From Liriodendron chinense (taxonomy: Eukaryota; Streptophyta; Magnoliopsida; Magnoliales; Magnoliaceae), in the NCBI GenBank assembly GCA_003013855.2, contig ML058477.1:3286001-3350000 (forward strand): 64,000 nucleotides of DNA, given 5' to 3'. The notes beneath the pieces were generated by a model, which was not told the DNA's origin, made no database searches, and worked only from the letters and a program-made list of their open reading frames with translations. Made by a program: the position numbers and the translations under genes. Of this stretch, positions 1 through 12,200 are shown piece after piece. Every line of letters begins with the position of its first letter. The first letter of the stretch is position 1.

Positions 1-495
1 CTTCGATGGCATCGAAGAACTATCCAGACAGTTTTGAAGTTGTAGGACATCCTATTTGATGGCATCGAAAGAAGAACTTTGATAGGATCGAAGAAGTATC
101 CAGAGAGTCCAACAATGTTGCTGGACACATGTTCGATGGCATCGATCAGGTCTTCGATAGGATCGAAGTCCTATCTTGTTTGGGCTGATTCAATTACAAC
201 AGCCTCGCACCTCTTATTAGCCTAATTTATCATATTTTTTTAAGTGTTCTAAGGATAATGATGATGATTAAAGGTTTTCCTATAATGTCCAAGTCATCTA
301 GAGGTTATGGTTGTTTTGGTTCTAAGGGTTAGGGTCACCAAGGCATCTCTTTTACCTATATCTTCATCCTTAATGCTTCTTATTCCCTTGAATCTTCGGT
401 CTTCAGCTTGCCAAGGCTCAACCGATGTTACAACACATGGACACACATGATTGACAAATAAGGTGCACAGTATGCCACAGAAAAGTGCACTAACA
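1..495 (-). mobile_element. Copia-type LTR fragment cut by window edge
   Basis: Read on the minus strand this is the 5' part of the same LTR family as the solo LTR at 15875-17883. Both begin TGTTAGTGCACTTTTCTGTG and translate over a shared stretch containing SALFCGIL and DALV, about 20-200 bp into the LTR. Both then enter a cluster of short palindromes. Here the palindromes are of the type TTCGATGGCATCGAA and TTCGATAGGATCGAA (1-168), with TATCCAGAGAG-like spacers at 20-31 and 96-107. The LTR start is set at 495 by alignment to the other copy. The rest lies outside the window. Confidence 0.75.
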
Positions 496-519
496 ATGTC
501 AACTTCTATCATGTGGTCC

Positions 520-735
520 TATCTTCAATGTCTACCGTCCATCATGTGGGTCCGTCCTTTGATGTGGGTCGTCCATCATGCGGGGCCACACTTTGATATG
601 GGGCATCCATCATGTGGGGCCCACCTTTGACATGACCATGCATTATGTGAGCCCACCTTGATGTGGACCATTCATCATGCGGAACTCCACCTTCAATATG
701 GGTGGCTCATCATGTGGGTCCACCTTAGAGAGATT
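520..735. repeat. Degenerate minisatellite, CCATCATGTGGGGCCCACCTTTGA type
   Basis: Six or more imperfect copies of a 30-45 bp unit carry CCATCATGTGGG followed by CCACCTTTGATATG. The GTGGGGCCCAC core recurs elsewhere in non-transposon DNA of the window (for example near 3420, 5755 and 18290). Confidence 0.6.
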
Positions 736-1638
736 GTAAAGAGGAGAAAAAGGTAAGATAGGAATTACTTAAAAAGATTAAGGACAAACTTGTCTAAAAA
801 TTAGCCAAAAATCTCTACCCGCTTATGCCAAATAAGCTTTAAAAGAAAAAGTAACCTTCCTGTCACTTATTTTTTAAGAGCTTTTTAGCTAAGGTTTAAA
901 ATTGAAGTTTTACCAAACAGTCTATTTCAAAATCAAGAGCTTGTTTTTTTTCAAAATAAGCAAATAAGCTCTTATCAGTAGAGATGCCAAACGGCCCAGA
1001 GACTTGCTTTTTGGGTCGCAGATTGTGTCCTACCCCGGTTATGTATCTATTTATCCACGTCGTCTATCCCTTTTCTTAGGTCATTTTAATGTATGAGCCA
1101 AAAATGAGGTAGATCCAACACTCAAGTGGAGCACACCAGGCTGTAAGAGTACTTTTGATAGATTTCAAGCATTTAGTGTTCTCTCATATGCACATATGTA
1201 AGTCCTCTTCGAAGTCATGTGCACCACATAAGGTATGGTTGCCACGTGGCATCTTCTGGTTCGTTTGATCTGGGAACGTCAGATCATGTATGAATAATGC
1301 TCTCAATCTCAGATTCTGCCCATCATTTACGTGGCAGCATCTCATTGGTCCACACCACCTAGGTGTGCCAAGAGAGGAGATAGGAAACCGTCTACAATTG
1401 TCATAAAGCAAGGAGAGGAGATGGTTTTAATTATCACTCTCTTTTTTTCCAGGGCAAGTTGATATCAGGCAGATTACACCCACTACGACTGTATGGGAAG
1501 GGGAGCACACCCACCTCGATGGAAACCTCCTCGTCTACCATTCCAATGGCTGTTCCGTTAGCTCAGGCTCCTGCTCTAGTTGTTGAGTCCACCCTCAGTA
1601 AAATGTAAGCTTTGTTCGAAAAAATCTGAGATCGTTTA
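736..1638. other. Intergenic stretch, no recognised gene
   Basis: A/T-rich DNA. The segment 770-995 ends in GATGCCAAACGGCCC and has the look of a degraded Tourist-like MITE (AAATAAGC-type terminal sequence), but I could not pair its ends. No reading frame here looks coding. Confidence 0.4.
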
Positions 1639-1834
1639 TCAGTTTCTTCTCCACGTTGCTGCCTCATCGAGTCCCCAGTTGGTGAATGTTGTTCCACCTG
1701 TATAGCTACCCCTTCCGTCTACTGTAATATCCACTCCATCCGCATCCACATACAAATGGCATGCATGCATGCAAACATCCAATTTGAGGGCGCCAGATGA
1801 GCAGAGCATGAAAATCATTGTTATAGCTGACTCC
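1639..1834 (-). CDS. Possible terminal exon of an unidentified gene
   Basis: On the minus strand a splice-acceptor-like AAATTCAG precedes an open stretch of about 64 codons ending in a stop at 1639-1641. Its G/C content is higher than its surroundings. The translation includes CMHACHLYVDADG and ends AATWRRN. I do not recognise the family. It lies downstream of the DET1 stop on the same strand, so it could be the 3' exon of another gene, a pseudogene exon or chance. Upstream exons would have to lie in 1835-3160, and none was recognised. Confidence 0.25.
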
Positions 1835-2060
1835 TGAATTTGACTGAGATTTGGACTATTGATCATTTGTTTTTATGTCCATTAGATGGCCACCAGTCAG
1901 ACCATTATGATAATCCTATCATTGTGGTGCTCGATCACGCCACATCCACATTGGGAACCGTGGCTTAGACAAACCTGGATTGTCATGCATTTGTGCTACC
2001 CCTGTAGATGAGTTGCCGGACCTGAGCAAATTGCAGCTTTTCGTTTCTAGTAAAGTGTGT

Positions 2061-2074
2061 TTTTCTCTTCTTCT

Positions 2075-2105
<31 letters not shown>

Positions 2106-2110
2106 GGGGG
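2061..2110 (+). repeat. Polypyrimidine tract followed by G26 run
   Basis: A T/C tract (2061-2084) leads directly into 26 consecutive G residues (2085-2110). Such a run can form G-quadruplexes and is also a frequent site of sequencing or assembly length error. Confidence 0.9.
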
Positions 2111-3160
2111 TGGAATTTTAAAGTATATGGGGTGGAAAATACTTCTCAAGAAAATGACATGTTTGCCTGATTTGGAAAGTTCATAAGTTCATTTTCTGTG
2201 GAAACATTTTTCAAAAATGCATTTCCATGAAAGTACTAAAATTTCTTCCCAGCCTTTCTACATGATTTCTTGGAAAATAACCTTCAAAGAAAATGTCATT
2301 TTCCATTTATTTTCAAAGCTTCAAAAGAGGCCCTAACTGAATTCTAAAATTATTACAAATATATAAAATGTGGACAGATCATTTCATTAGGTAGAGATAT
2401 TGAGGAACAAATCATAGTGCAATGTGTAAATCATTTTCACTATAAAAGAAATGCATCCCACCAACTTCTTAAATGGTCAAAACAAGGAGAGCCCAGTTAT
2501 CACCATCTCATCATACATACTTAAACCAATGATGAAATTATACTGTCCAGGACCAGATCAAACTCCCTTTCACCATAGACCACTTCAGATAGACAAAAGC
2601 TTGCATAAAAGAGATCATTTCCACAAGTATTATATTTTCTACCCTATTTAGATTGCAAATTCAAACCATAAATTTTACAAAGTAATCATTAGCCTTATTC
2701 ACATATTGTTGAAAATGAAACTCATTTTTCAACAATGCCTGTAGAAATAATCATTACAGTTATCCATATCCACATCTTAGATTCCACCTATCCAACTAGC
2801 CCCTATTCAATTGTAAACCATTCATCATTGGATTCGGTTGTAAACAAATGTACTAGCAGTGGCCCATTCAGAAAGAATCTTTAGAGATTGGTGTCCAACA
2901 GGAGAATGGGATATTGGTGGCCCACGAAGCTCTCTTAAACATTGTGTACCCATGCAACAGCGCCACGCTGCTTTCATACAAAAAAACACTATGACAGACT
3001 CAGCAAACCATTGCCAGACTTGGATTACTAGTTATAAATTTTGCTATAGACTATGTGTCGTTGGCTGCTATCAAATGACATCCTCAGCAACACTTAAAAA
3101 ATAGGCAGTGTTGCTTAGTTCTCTTCCGTTGCGTTATAACAACAATCATCCTAAGTTAAT
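2111..3160. other. A/T-rich DNA downstream of DET1, presumed to include its 3' UTR
   Basis: No coding feature was recognised. The region directly below 3161 should hold the DET1 3' UTR (minus strand), but I cannot fix the polyadenylation site. Confidence 0.4.
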
Positions 3161-3297
3161 TCATCTCCGGAAATGGATATTCACCACGGATGGTTGCATG
3201 AATGTCTGCTGGACAGAAAGAGCCAAAGGCAAGATTGGGTGGAACAGGAACGAAGAGATTTTCTTTGGCCGAGCAACCACTTCACCAGCTTCAGGAC
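3161..3297 (-). CDS. DET1: DET1 last exon and stop
   Basis: It completes the split Gly codon, then encodes PEAGEVVARPKK, SSFLFHP and the terminal VVNIHFRR followed by TGA (3161-3163). The acceptor is GAAATAG. Confidence 0.92.
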
Positions 3298-6200
3298 CTA
3301 TTTCAAAACCTCAAGGTCCAGTTAGTTCAGAGAGAAGTGAATGGACAAGAAGGTGAGATTTTGGGTGAGCATGCAAATGTGGCATGTGGCTGCAAGATCC
3401 AAGCCATATCTTAGGTGGGCCCCACCATGAAGATGATGTAATGAGCTGCCCACCTGATGAGCGGATCACCTCATTCTTGAGTCGGCACATCTACACAATA
3501 GGCCCACCTGATAAATAACTTGGATCTCACACTTGTATGCCATGCTGACAAGTGTACTAAAGGAGCATCTCTGGAACAGCGTGCCAAGTTGATCTTGTTA
3601 CTCATCTCCATGGAAAATTGGGAATCGTTCAAGATTACTGAGAAAATCCGTTCAGGATTATTGAGTAAATCCACCAGAAATCTACATATTCGGGTAACTG
3701 GGATTCCTAAATGTGTTCCACTTTTCATTTTCGATCATGATGGCAGCTACAGTATTGTATTCGTGTATACCTGGTTTTATCTTGAACTTGAGGGAATTCG
3801 GCTGCCTTCTTGAAATAAACTTGATGGGATGCTCGGTAGACTGTCTATGACGGTCCGTTGCCGAAATTAGCTGAAACAACACAAGCTCCAGTATCAATCA
3901 ACAACCCCTAACACAACAAAGGTTATCGACTCTTGTCATGAATGAATAGTGATCTCCTAGAAACTAGTCCGTAAATAACTTCTGTTAGAGCTCATCCCAC
4001 ATGATGTGTACACAACATCCAACCCATCCATCAGATGTGTCACCTCACAAAATACCTACGGCCCAAAAATCAGCCCAATCCAAAACTCAGGTGGGCCAGA
4101 AAAAGGGAACAAAGTGGAAGCAGACTCCTGCCCTTGATTTTCACTGGGGCCCATCTGAGTTGCAAAACAGCCTGATTTTTTGCATGGCCTTTCACCCAAG
4201 CCAGACGAAGGGCTTGCATGACCTGGATTGTATCGCCTGGATTGCATATATGCAACATGTGGGATGAGTTCTCAAATGGTTCTCACGGGTTCCCATAAGA
4301 ACCGGTTGCCAGGAGAAAATTTTTCCTCTTCTCATAGACTAGAAGTTTAGTAGTGATTATACAGCACCTTTTCGTCAAACCGGAAGAGTGATTGATCAAA
4401 ATAGGGTGAAGGGCTCTGTGACTGGCAACTGAAAGGCAATGAGGCCGTCAACTTCTTCACAAACTGCAGAAAAGAACAGAAGATGGTAATTCATGTGCTT
4501 ATCAAGAGTGTCTAGAAACCTTAATGCAGGTGGAATATTGTCCCCCATCACCACTAATCAGCTCTTTATTATCAAAATATAGTCATCATCAAAATTGAGG
4601 ATTGGAAAAGAAAACCAAGTAATAAAGAAAGGAGACGATTCACAAGTGAAGCAGAGATGATTCATGAACAATCAAGCATTAAAGAAGAGCAAGGGAGCTA
4701 ACATGGTAACTTAAAAGAACGCAACAGTGTATTTACCAAAGAATATAGCAACCAGGGATGGTTTACACAGAGGATTGCACTTAACGCGCACAACCACACA
4801 AGTCTACTGACTTATACCCTTCCACTAAAAAAATCAGCAGTAAAACAGGGAAAAGGATTGTACCTGACACAAGCGCCCATAATATCATAAAAGCTCCTCG
4901 GACCACTGTTCGTACATGAAAACAATAATAACCTAAGGGGTTGTTGGATTGGGTTCTGTTGAATGTCCTGGATATTTCAGTTACCAGGTATTGTAATTTG
5001 TAATACCTGGTTATTGTAATTGCTGGCAATTATTATTTCTTTGCTCGGGCAACCTCCTATGGTAGGCATTGTGATACCCAGAAACTATAATGCCTGTCTT
5101 TGCTCGGCTTACAAGTTGGGAATCACATACGGCATATTGTTTAGTTATTTAAGAAGTGTCTAAATTAAATTAATGAATGCGGCCAACTCTATCACCTTAT
5201 CAACTACAAACATAAATTGTATGTGATCAAATTGATAAGTGAATTGGATGTTGCCCACATAAGCAATATTTGTACATGTATGATCGACAATGGCTAGGTA
5301 AATGAATGGCCCATATTGATCATACTACAATCTGATCATTGATCTAGGCCGTCCATCGTGTGGTTCTCATCCTTGATTGCCCGTCCCATTGAAACTCACT
5401 TTTATTGGAAGATTTCTGAGGAACTAGTGGTCCATGGTGCCCATAATACAGATCATATAGGTGCCATCTTTCATAATTCACCCCACTCAAAGAATCACTT
5501 CATTGAATGATCCTATCTTCCAAGCAGTGCCTAGGGAAATTGATTGTCCATATTGATCATGCAACAAACGTTCAAACAGATGTTCCGATCATTGATATTG
5601 GACATCCATCATATAGGTCCCACCCTTGATTACCCTCCCGCTCAAAAAATCACTTTTTGGATTATCATAGCCTCCAACAAATGCCTAAGAAAATGCACGG
5701 TCATATTGATTGTGCTACAAATGGTACGACCATTGATCTAGACCATCCATCATGTGGGCCCCACTCTTGATAGGCCACACCTCTCAGAAAATCACTTGGG
5801 TTGAAAGAGCCTAATCTTCCAATGCCCAGGGAAAGTGACAGTCCGCATTCATCATGCTACACATGTTCCGATCATTGATCTACAACACCATCATGTTCGT
5901 CCCATCTTAATTAATTATCCCACTCAAAAAATGCTTTGGTTAGATGATCCTAACCTCCAATGATTCACGATACGAATCGTACGATTCAAATCGCAAATGA
6001 GATCAAATCATACGATTCAATCATGAATCGATTTTGTCGAATCGTATGATTCGACCAACCGACGTTATAACCGACAGTAGCTAGTGGAAAATCAATTACT
6101 TTTCGATTTTATTTTTGTTTTTTGCAATTTTTTTTTTTTTTTTTTGTTCCTTTTGTTTTGAAACCTATTTAGGACCCACCCAAGGTATTAAAAAAAAAAA

Positions 6201-9200
6201 AAAAAAAAAAAAAAACACCCATCTTTTACAACTTTTGAGAGATTTTTGGGACTTTTGGAGCTTGTGGGCCATAGAAAACCGAGAGAACAGAAATCAAGAT
6301 ATCTCTTTCATTGCTCAACGGAATCGAACGCCGCTTATTGCATTCGATTTCTACATTGAAATAGGTAAGAATACATGTAAAATATTCTATTATTCTTTTC
6401 TATTTCATTTCTTTCATATATTAGTGAAAATATGGGTTTTTTTGGAAAAGAAAAATACAATATTTCGATTTTTTCATTTTTTTTCTTCAGTTTTTTGTAA
6501 TTCTTTTTTAGGGCTTTTGCGTTTAAAAGTTATTTATGCCCCCACATACATTATAACATCGCTTATTTTCTTTATTTGGAGAAATATTGGTGAGATTTAG
6601 TGTTTATGTGAGACTAAATAGTTGTTTTTCAATAGTTTTTTCATTTATTTCAAATTTAAAATAGTTTTCACATTTTTAATCAATTTATAATCTTTATTTG
6701 TGTAAGGCCTAAGTTCCTAACCTAAATAGTTTTTTTTTTTTTTTTTTCTTAATGTAGGTTGGCTTGTCACTTGTGTGTTGCCGAATTGTCATGTTGATTT
6801 GGTTTGAGCATTGGAGATGGGAAAAAAGTTGAAGACGAAAGAGAATGACCCTACATGGGATTATTGTTCAAAGGTAGATGAGAATAATAATCTCCATTTA
6901 AAATCTAACTTTTGTGGAAAGGGGAAGTGTGTCTCGAATGAAACATCACCTTGCTCGAACCAAGAAGACGTTGCATTGTGTTCTCAAGTGGGTGATGATG
7001 TTGCGGAAAAATTTAAGTTGTTGGAGGGTAATGTGAATGTAAAGAAGCAACAAGAAGAACGGGAATGCAATGTTGGAAGAGTTCCGATCATCGGAGATGT
7101 GGATGAAATGAGTGGAGGAAAAGGAAAAGGACCATGGATGAATTTATTGGAAGAAATAGTAGGCCAAAAGAAAAGCAACAATTCACTCTTAATAGGATTT
7201 GGAAGAAGGGAGATAGAGAGAACGTATATCTTTCCATTTCTAGATTTTTATATGCGAATGCTTTACCATTTAATCTTGTAAAGAGCCCCTTCTTTGTACC
7301 TATGATGGAAGCAGTTGCTGCGTTTGGGTTTGGGTTTAAGCTTCCATTATTTCATGAAGGAACAAATTTTTGAAGCTTGAAGTTGAATCCATAAAAAAGT
7401 CAATTGAAGTTTATGAGAAGGAATGGGCCAAGACTGGATGCACGGTAATGTCGGATGGGTGGACCGATGGAGTGAATCGGTCTATTACAATTTTTTTGGT
7501 AAATAGTCCAAGTGGTACAATTTTTTTAAGATCTGTAAATACGTCGGATATTTCGAAGAATGCGGACAATTTGTTTGGTTTACTTGAGTCGATTATAGTT
7601 GAGGTGGGTGAAGAAAATGTAGTTCAAGTTGTTACGGATAGCGCATCCGCTTATGTCAAAGCGGGTCAAATGTAATAGAGAAGAGAAAAGCGTTGTTTTG
7701 GTCTCCATGTACGACCTATTGTATAGATCTTATGCTTGCAGACATTGAAAAGTTGCAAGTTCATTCTGAAACCGTGGCAAAGGCAAGAACTATAACGGTC
7801 TACATTTATAAGCATTGTTGGGTCTTAAGCTTAATGAGGAAGCATACAAAGAGAGAGTTGACAAGATCGGCGGTAACTCGATTTGCTACATGCTTGACAT
7901 TGAAAAGCATCCATGAGAATAGGATTGGCTTAAGGTCGATGTTCACTTCAAAGGAATGGGAAGATAGCAATTTCTCGAAGAGCGCAAAGGGAAAATATGT
8001 TGAAAATATAGTGTTGTCCGATGTAGATTTTTGGTCATCGATCAAGTTGTGCTTGAAGACCACTCTCCCATTGGTTAAGGTTTTACGGCTAGTTGATTCA
8101 GATAAGAGGCCGGCCATGGGATATATCTATGAAGCGATGGATCGAGTGAAAGAAGCAATCGCAAGGAACTTGGGAGATGTGAAGAAGCGGTATTCAGGTA
8201 TATGGGAAATCATAGACAGGCGGTGGAATCTTCAACTACATAGGCCCTTACATGCAGCGGCTTACTTTCTAAATCCGAGATTTCAGTACGATGAGAGTTT
8301 CCATCCGGATTTAGAAATAAAAATCGGCCTATATGACTGAATTGAAAGAATGATCCCAGATTCAAGGCAATGGGTAATCATTGATGAACAAATGGATAAG
8401 TTCAAAAAGGCATATGGTTTGTTTGGACGAGAGACTGCAAAATTAACAAGAACGACGAAGCAACCAGGTAATTTTTCAATTATTTGGCTTGTTTGACTTC
8501 TTTAAGTAAGTAGTTTTAGGTTATTTAGTTTATTCATATAATTAATTAATTATATATGATTGATTCATAGGTTTGTGGTGGGAGAGTTACGGAGACGAAT
8601 GTCCAAAATTACAAAAGCTTGCTATCCGTATTTTAAGTTTGACATGTAGTGCTACGGGTTGTGAGCGTAATTGGAGTACTTTTGAGCAAGTGAAATTATT
8701 TAGAATTCATTACTTATCTTTAGAATTCACATGCAGATGTATTGCTATTGGTCCTTATGGAATTACATGATCATTGCAGATACATTCAAAAAAAAAAAAA
8801 AAAAAAAAAAAGAAATAGACTCGAGCAATAGAGATTTAACGCTCTGGTTTTTGTAAAATACATTCTCCAGCTTGAAGTCCGTCATGCAAAGAGAGAGAGA
8901 AAGACCGAGGGCGTGATCCTCTCTACTTATCGGATATGGAATCCGATGATGAGTGGATCACTGAGGAGGAGGATCCTGCCCTTCCTACAGATAACACCTG
9001 GATGGACATGGGTGAATGCTTTGACGAGGGATTGGAGTATATTGAAGGTGTAGGTGGGTCTACCCCATGACCAGATGGGCGACGTGGTATGATTGCATGT
9101 TGTAGACTATATACTTATTGTTTAGTCTTATACTCTTGTACTATTTTAATTATTACTTTCTTCATTTAGTTATGCTAAATTGCTAAACTAATAAGTGATA

Positions 9201-12200
9201 AATAACAAGCATAATGCATAAACTATTTTGTAGGTCTTAGGAAACTTGCAATAAGAAGTAAAGCGAAGGTGAAAGCTAAAGTGGTCGAAGAGGAGAAAGA
9301 AGAGTTTATTTCAACATCAAATTTTAAAGATGAAGATGATATTGATGTTGATGGGGTCTGAGATGATGGTGATGAATTTGACGATGCCGCGTTCGAGGCT
9401 GACGAAGAATAAATTTATCTGGAGTTTGGACATTTTCTTTTCTTTTTTATTTATACAAACAATTGAATGCAAATGCAATACATGTAAATGGGGATGGGGA
9501 AAGGTTATTTTTTGAATGGGATAGGCAAAGGGTTATTTTTTGAATGATTACAACACAATGATACATTTATACATAGATACATCATACATTATCATTTATA
9601 CATATAGTTTATCACTAGATTAATGTCATGGTTAAATTGTGTTTTTAGCATATTCATGAGAAAATGGATGATTGATATGTTTTTTAATTTTTTTTTATGT
9701 ATGTATAATTTTTTTGTATTTTTATGAATTTTATGAAAATCTGAAAAAATCTTACGATTTACGATACGATACGATTTAGACAAGAAAACGATTTACGATA
9801 CGATTTACGATTTGATAACATTGCCTCCAACCTATTATGCCTAGAGAAATGAATGATCCATATTGGTCATATAAAAAATTGTTTGATCATTGATCAAGAA
9901 CAGTGTTGTTAACATTGTACGATTTACTATTCAAATCATACGATTCTAATTGTATCGTACGGTCGTATGATATGAATCCTACAATTGAATCGCAATTAGG
10001 GAATAATCATAATTTGATTTTGTATTGTATGATTAATTGTGAATCATCTGCGTAAAAAAATAGGCAGTTTCTGGTGAAAAAAAAAAAGTCGATTTTTTCT
10101 TCTTCTTTTTTTTCCAATTCTTCTAGGGCTTTTGTTTTTAAATGCTATTTAGACCCAACATACATTAGAATATCACTTTTTTTTTAACACGCACACACCC
10201 ACACCCACACACCACAGTGGGTACTCGAACCCATGACCTCTGTGTTGAAACTCTTGTGACTCTACCACTGAGACATGAGTAGGAACCCTACATTAGAATA
10301 TCACTTCTTTTGCTACTTTAGACAGATTTTGGGAGGCTTTTGGAGATTGTGTCATAGAAAACCTAGAGAACGGTCAACATATCTTTTTCGTCGCTCAACG
10401 GAATCGAACGCCGCTTGTTGCATTCGATTTCTACATTAAAATAGGTAAGAATCCATATAAAATAGTTATTTAATCTTTTCTATTTTATCTCTTTCATATT
10501 TAGGTAAAAATGTGTGATTTTTGGGGGAAAAATAGTATATTTGCATTATTTTGCTGATTTTTTTTTTTTGTTGTTTTATTTTTAGAACTCATTTAGGGCC
10601 CACCAACATTAGAATATCACATATTTTCTTTCTTTTAAGAGAGAGTGGCAAGCTTTGTAGTTTGTGGCCCAAAAAAAATTAAAGAAAGAAGTTGGCATAT
10701 CTTTTTTGTCAGTTTACAAAATTTAATGCCGTTTGTTTCATTTGATTTCTGCATCAAAATAGGTATGAAAAATTATTTTAAAAAAAGATATTTAATCTTT
10801 TCTTTTTCCTTTCTTCCATTTTTTGGGGAAAATGTGTTTTTTGTGATTTTTCCCTTTGTTTTTCATTTATTTCAAGAGTTTTCTCATTTTCTTAATTATT
10901 TATAATCTTCTATGTTTGTGTGGGCCTAAATAGTTTTTTTTTCCTTAATATATAGGCTTGTGTGTTGATTCTTGTTAAGCATTGAAGATGAGAAAGAAAT
11001 CGAAGACTAAGGATAATCATCTTACGTTGGAATCTTGTTCAAAAATAGATGAGAACAATTATCTCCACCTAATATGTAATTTTTGTAGGAAGGCATATTA
11101 GGGAGGTGTGTTTCGAATGAAACATCACCTAGCCCGAACGAAGAAAAATGTAGTAGTACGTCTCCAAGTCAGTGATAATATTTCAAAAAAATTCAAGAAT
11201 TTGTTGGATGGTAATGTTAGTGAGAAGAAGTAAAATAAATAACTAAATAAAATAAAATAAATGGCATACGATGTTGGAAGAGTTCCAATTATTGATGATG
11301 TGGATGAAATGGGTGTAGGAAAAAAAAAAGAACTATGGATGATTTTGTGAGAAGAAAGAGTGGGCCAAAAGAAAAACAATAAGACACTATCAATAAAATC
11401 TAGGAAAAGGGAGATGGAGCCCTTTCTCGTTTCCTATATGTGAATGCTCTACCATTTAATCTTGTAAGGAGTCCTTTCTTCGCACCTATGATGGAAGCAG
11501 TTGTAGCATTTGGGTTGGGATTGAAGCTTTCGTCATATCACAAACTAAGGAATAAATTTTTGAAAATGAAGGTTGAGTCGATAGAGAAATCCATTGATGT
11601 TTATAAGAAGGAATGGGCGATGCCCGAATACATAATAATATTAGATGGGTGGATCAATGGAGTAAATCGGTTTATTACAAAATTTTTGGTTGATAATCCA
11701 AGCTATATTGTCTTTTCTAGATCCTTTGATACGTTCGATATTTCAAAAAATGCAGACTATTTATCGAGCTTACTTGAATCAATTACTGATGAAGAGGGCG
11801 ATGAGAACGTAGCACAAGCCATTACGGAAAGCGCATCCGCCTATATGAGGCGGGTCAAATGTTAATGGAAAAGAGCAATACGTTGTTTTAGGTCTCCATG
11901 TGCAGCCCATTGTATAGACATAATGCTTGCAGACATTGAAAAGTTGTAGGTTCATTCGAAGACCATGGTAAAAGCAAGGGCTATAACGGTCTATATTTAC
12001 AAACATTGTTAGGTCTTTAATTTAATGAAGAAGCACACAAAGGGGGAGTTGAAAAGACCGGCAGTAACACGATTTTGACTTTGAAAAGCATCCACGAAAA
12101 TAAAATTGACTTGAAGTCGATGTTTACCTCAGAAGAATGAGAAAGGAGCAATTTCTCCAAGACCACAAGGGGAAAGCATGTTCAAGACATAATTTTGGCT

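Noticed and set aside
1453..1606. Plus-strand exon-like stretch after TTTTTTCCAG (GKLISGRLHPL...)
   Set aside because: Short, no family resemblance and no partner exons. It lies opposite the other weak candidate.
6115..6600. 161-codon open frame
   Set aside because: Made of poly-T and poly-A runs in the 5' region of hAT element 1. Low complexity, with no domain.
10220..10273. tRNA gene
   Set aside because: The A and B boxes are present, but no cloverleaf acceptor stem was seen, and the poly-A tail and TSD identify a SINE.
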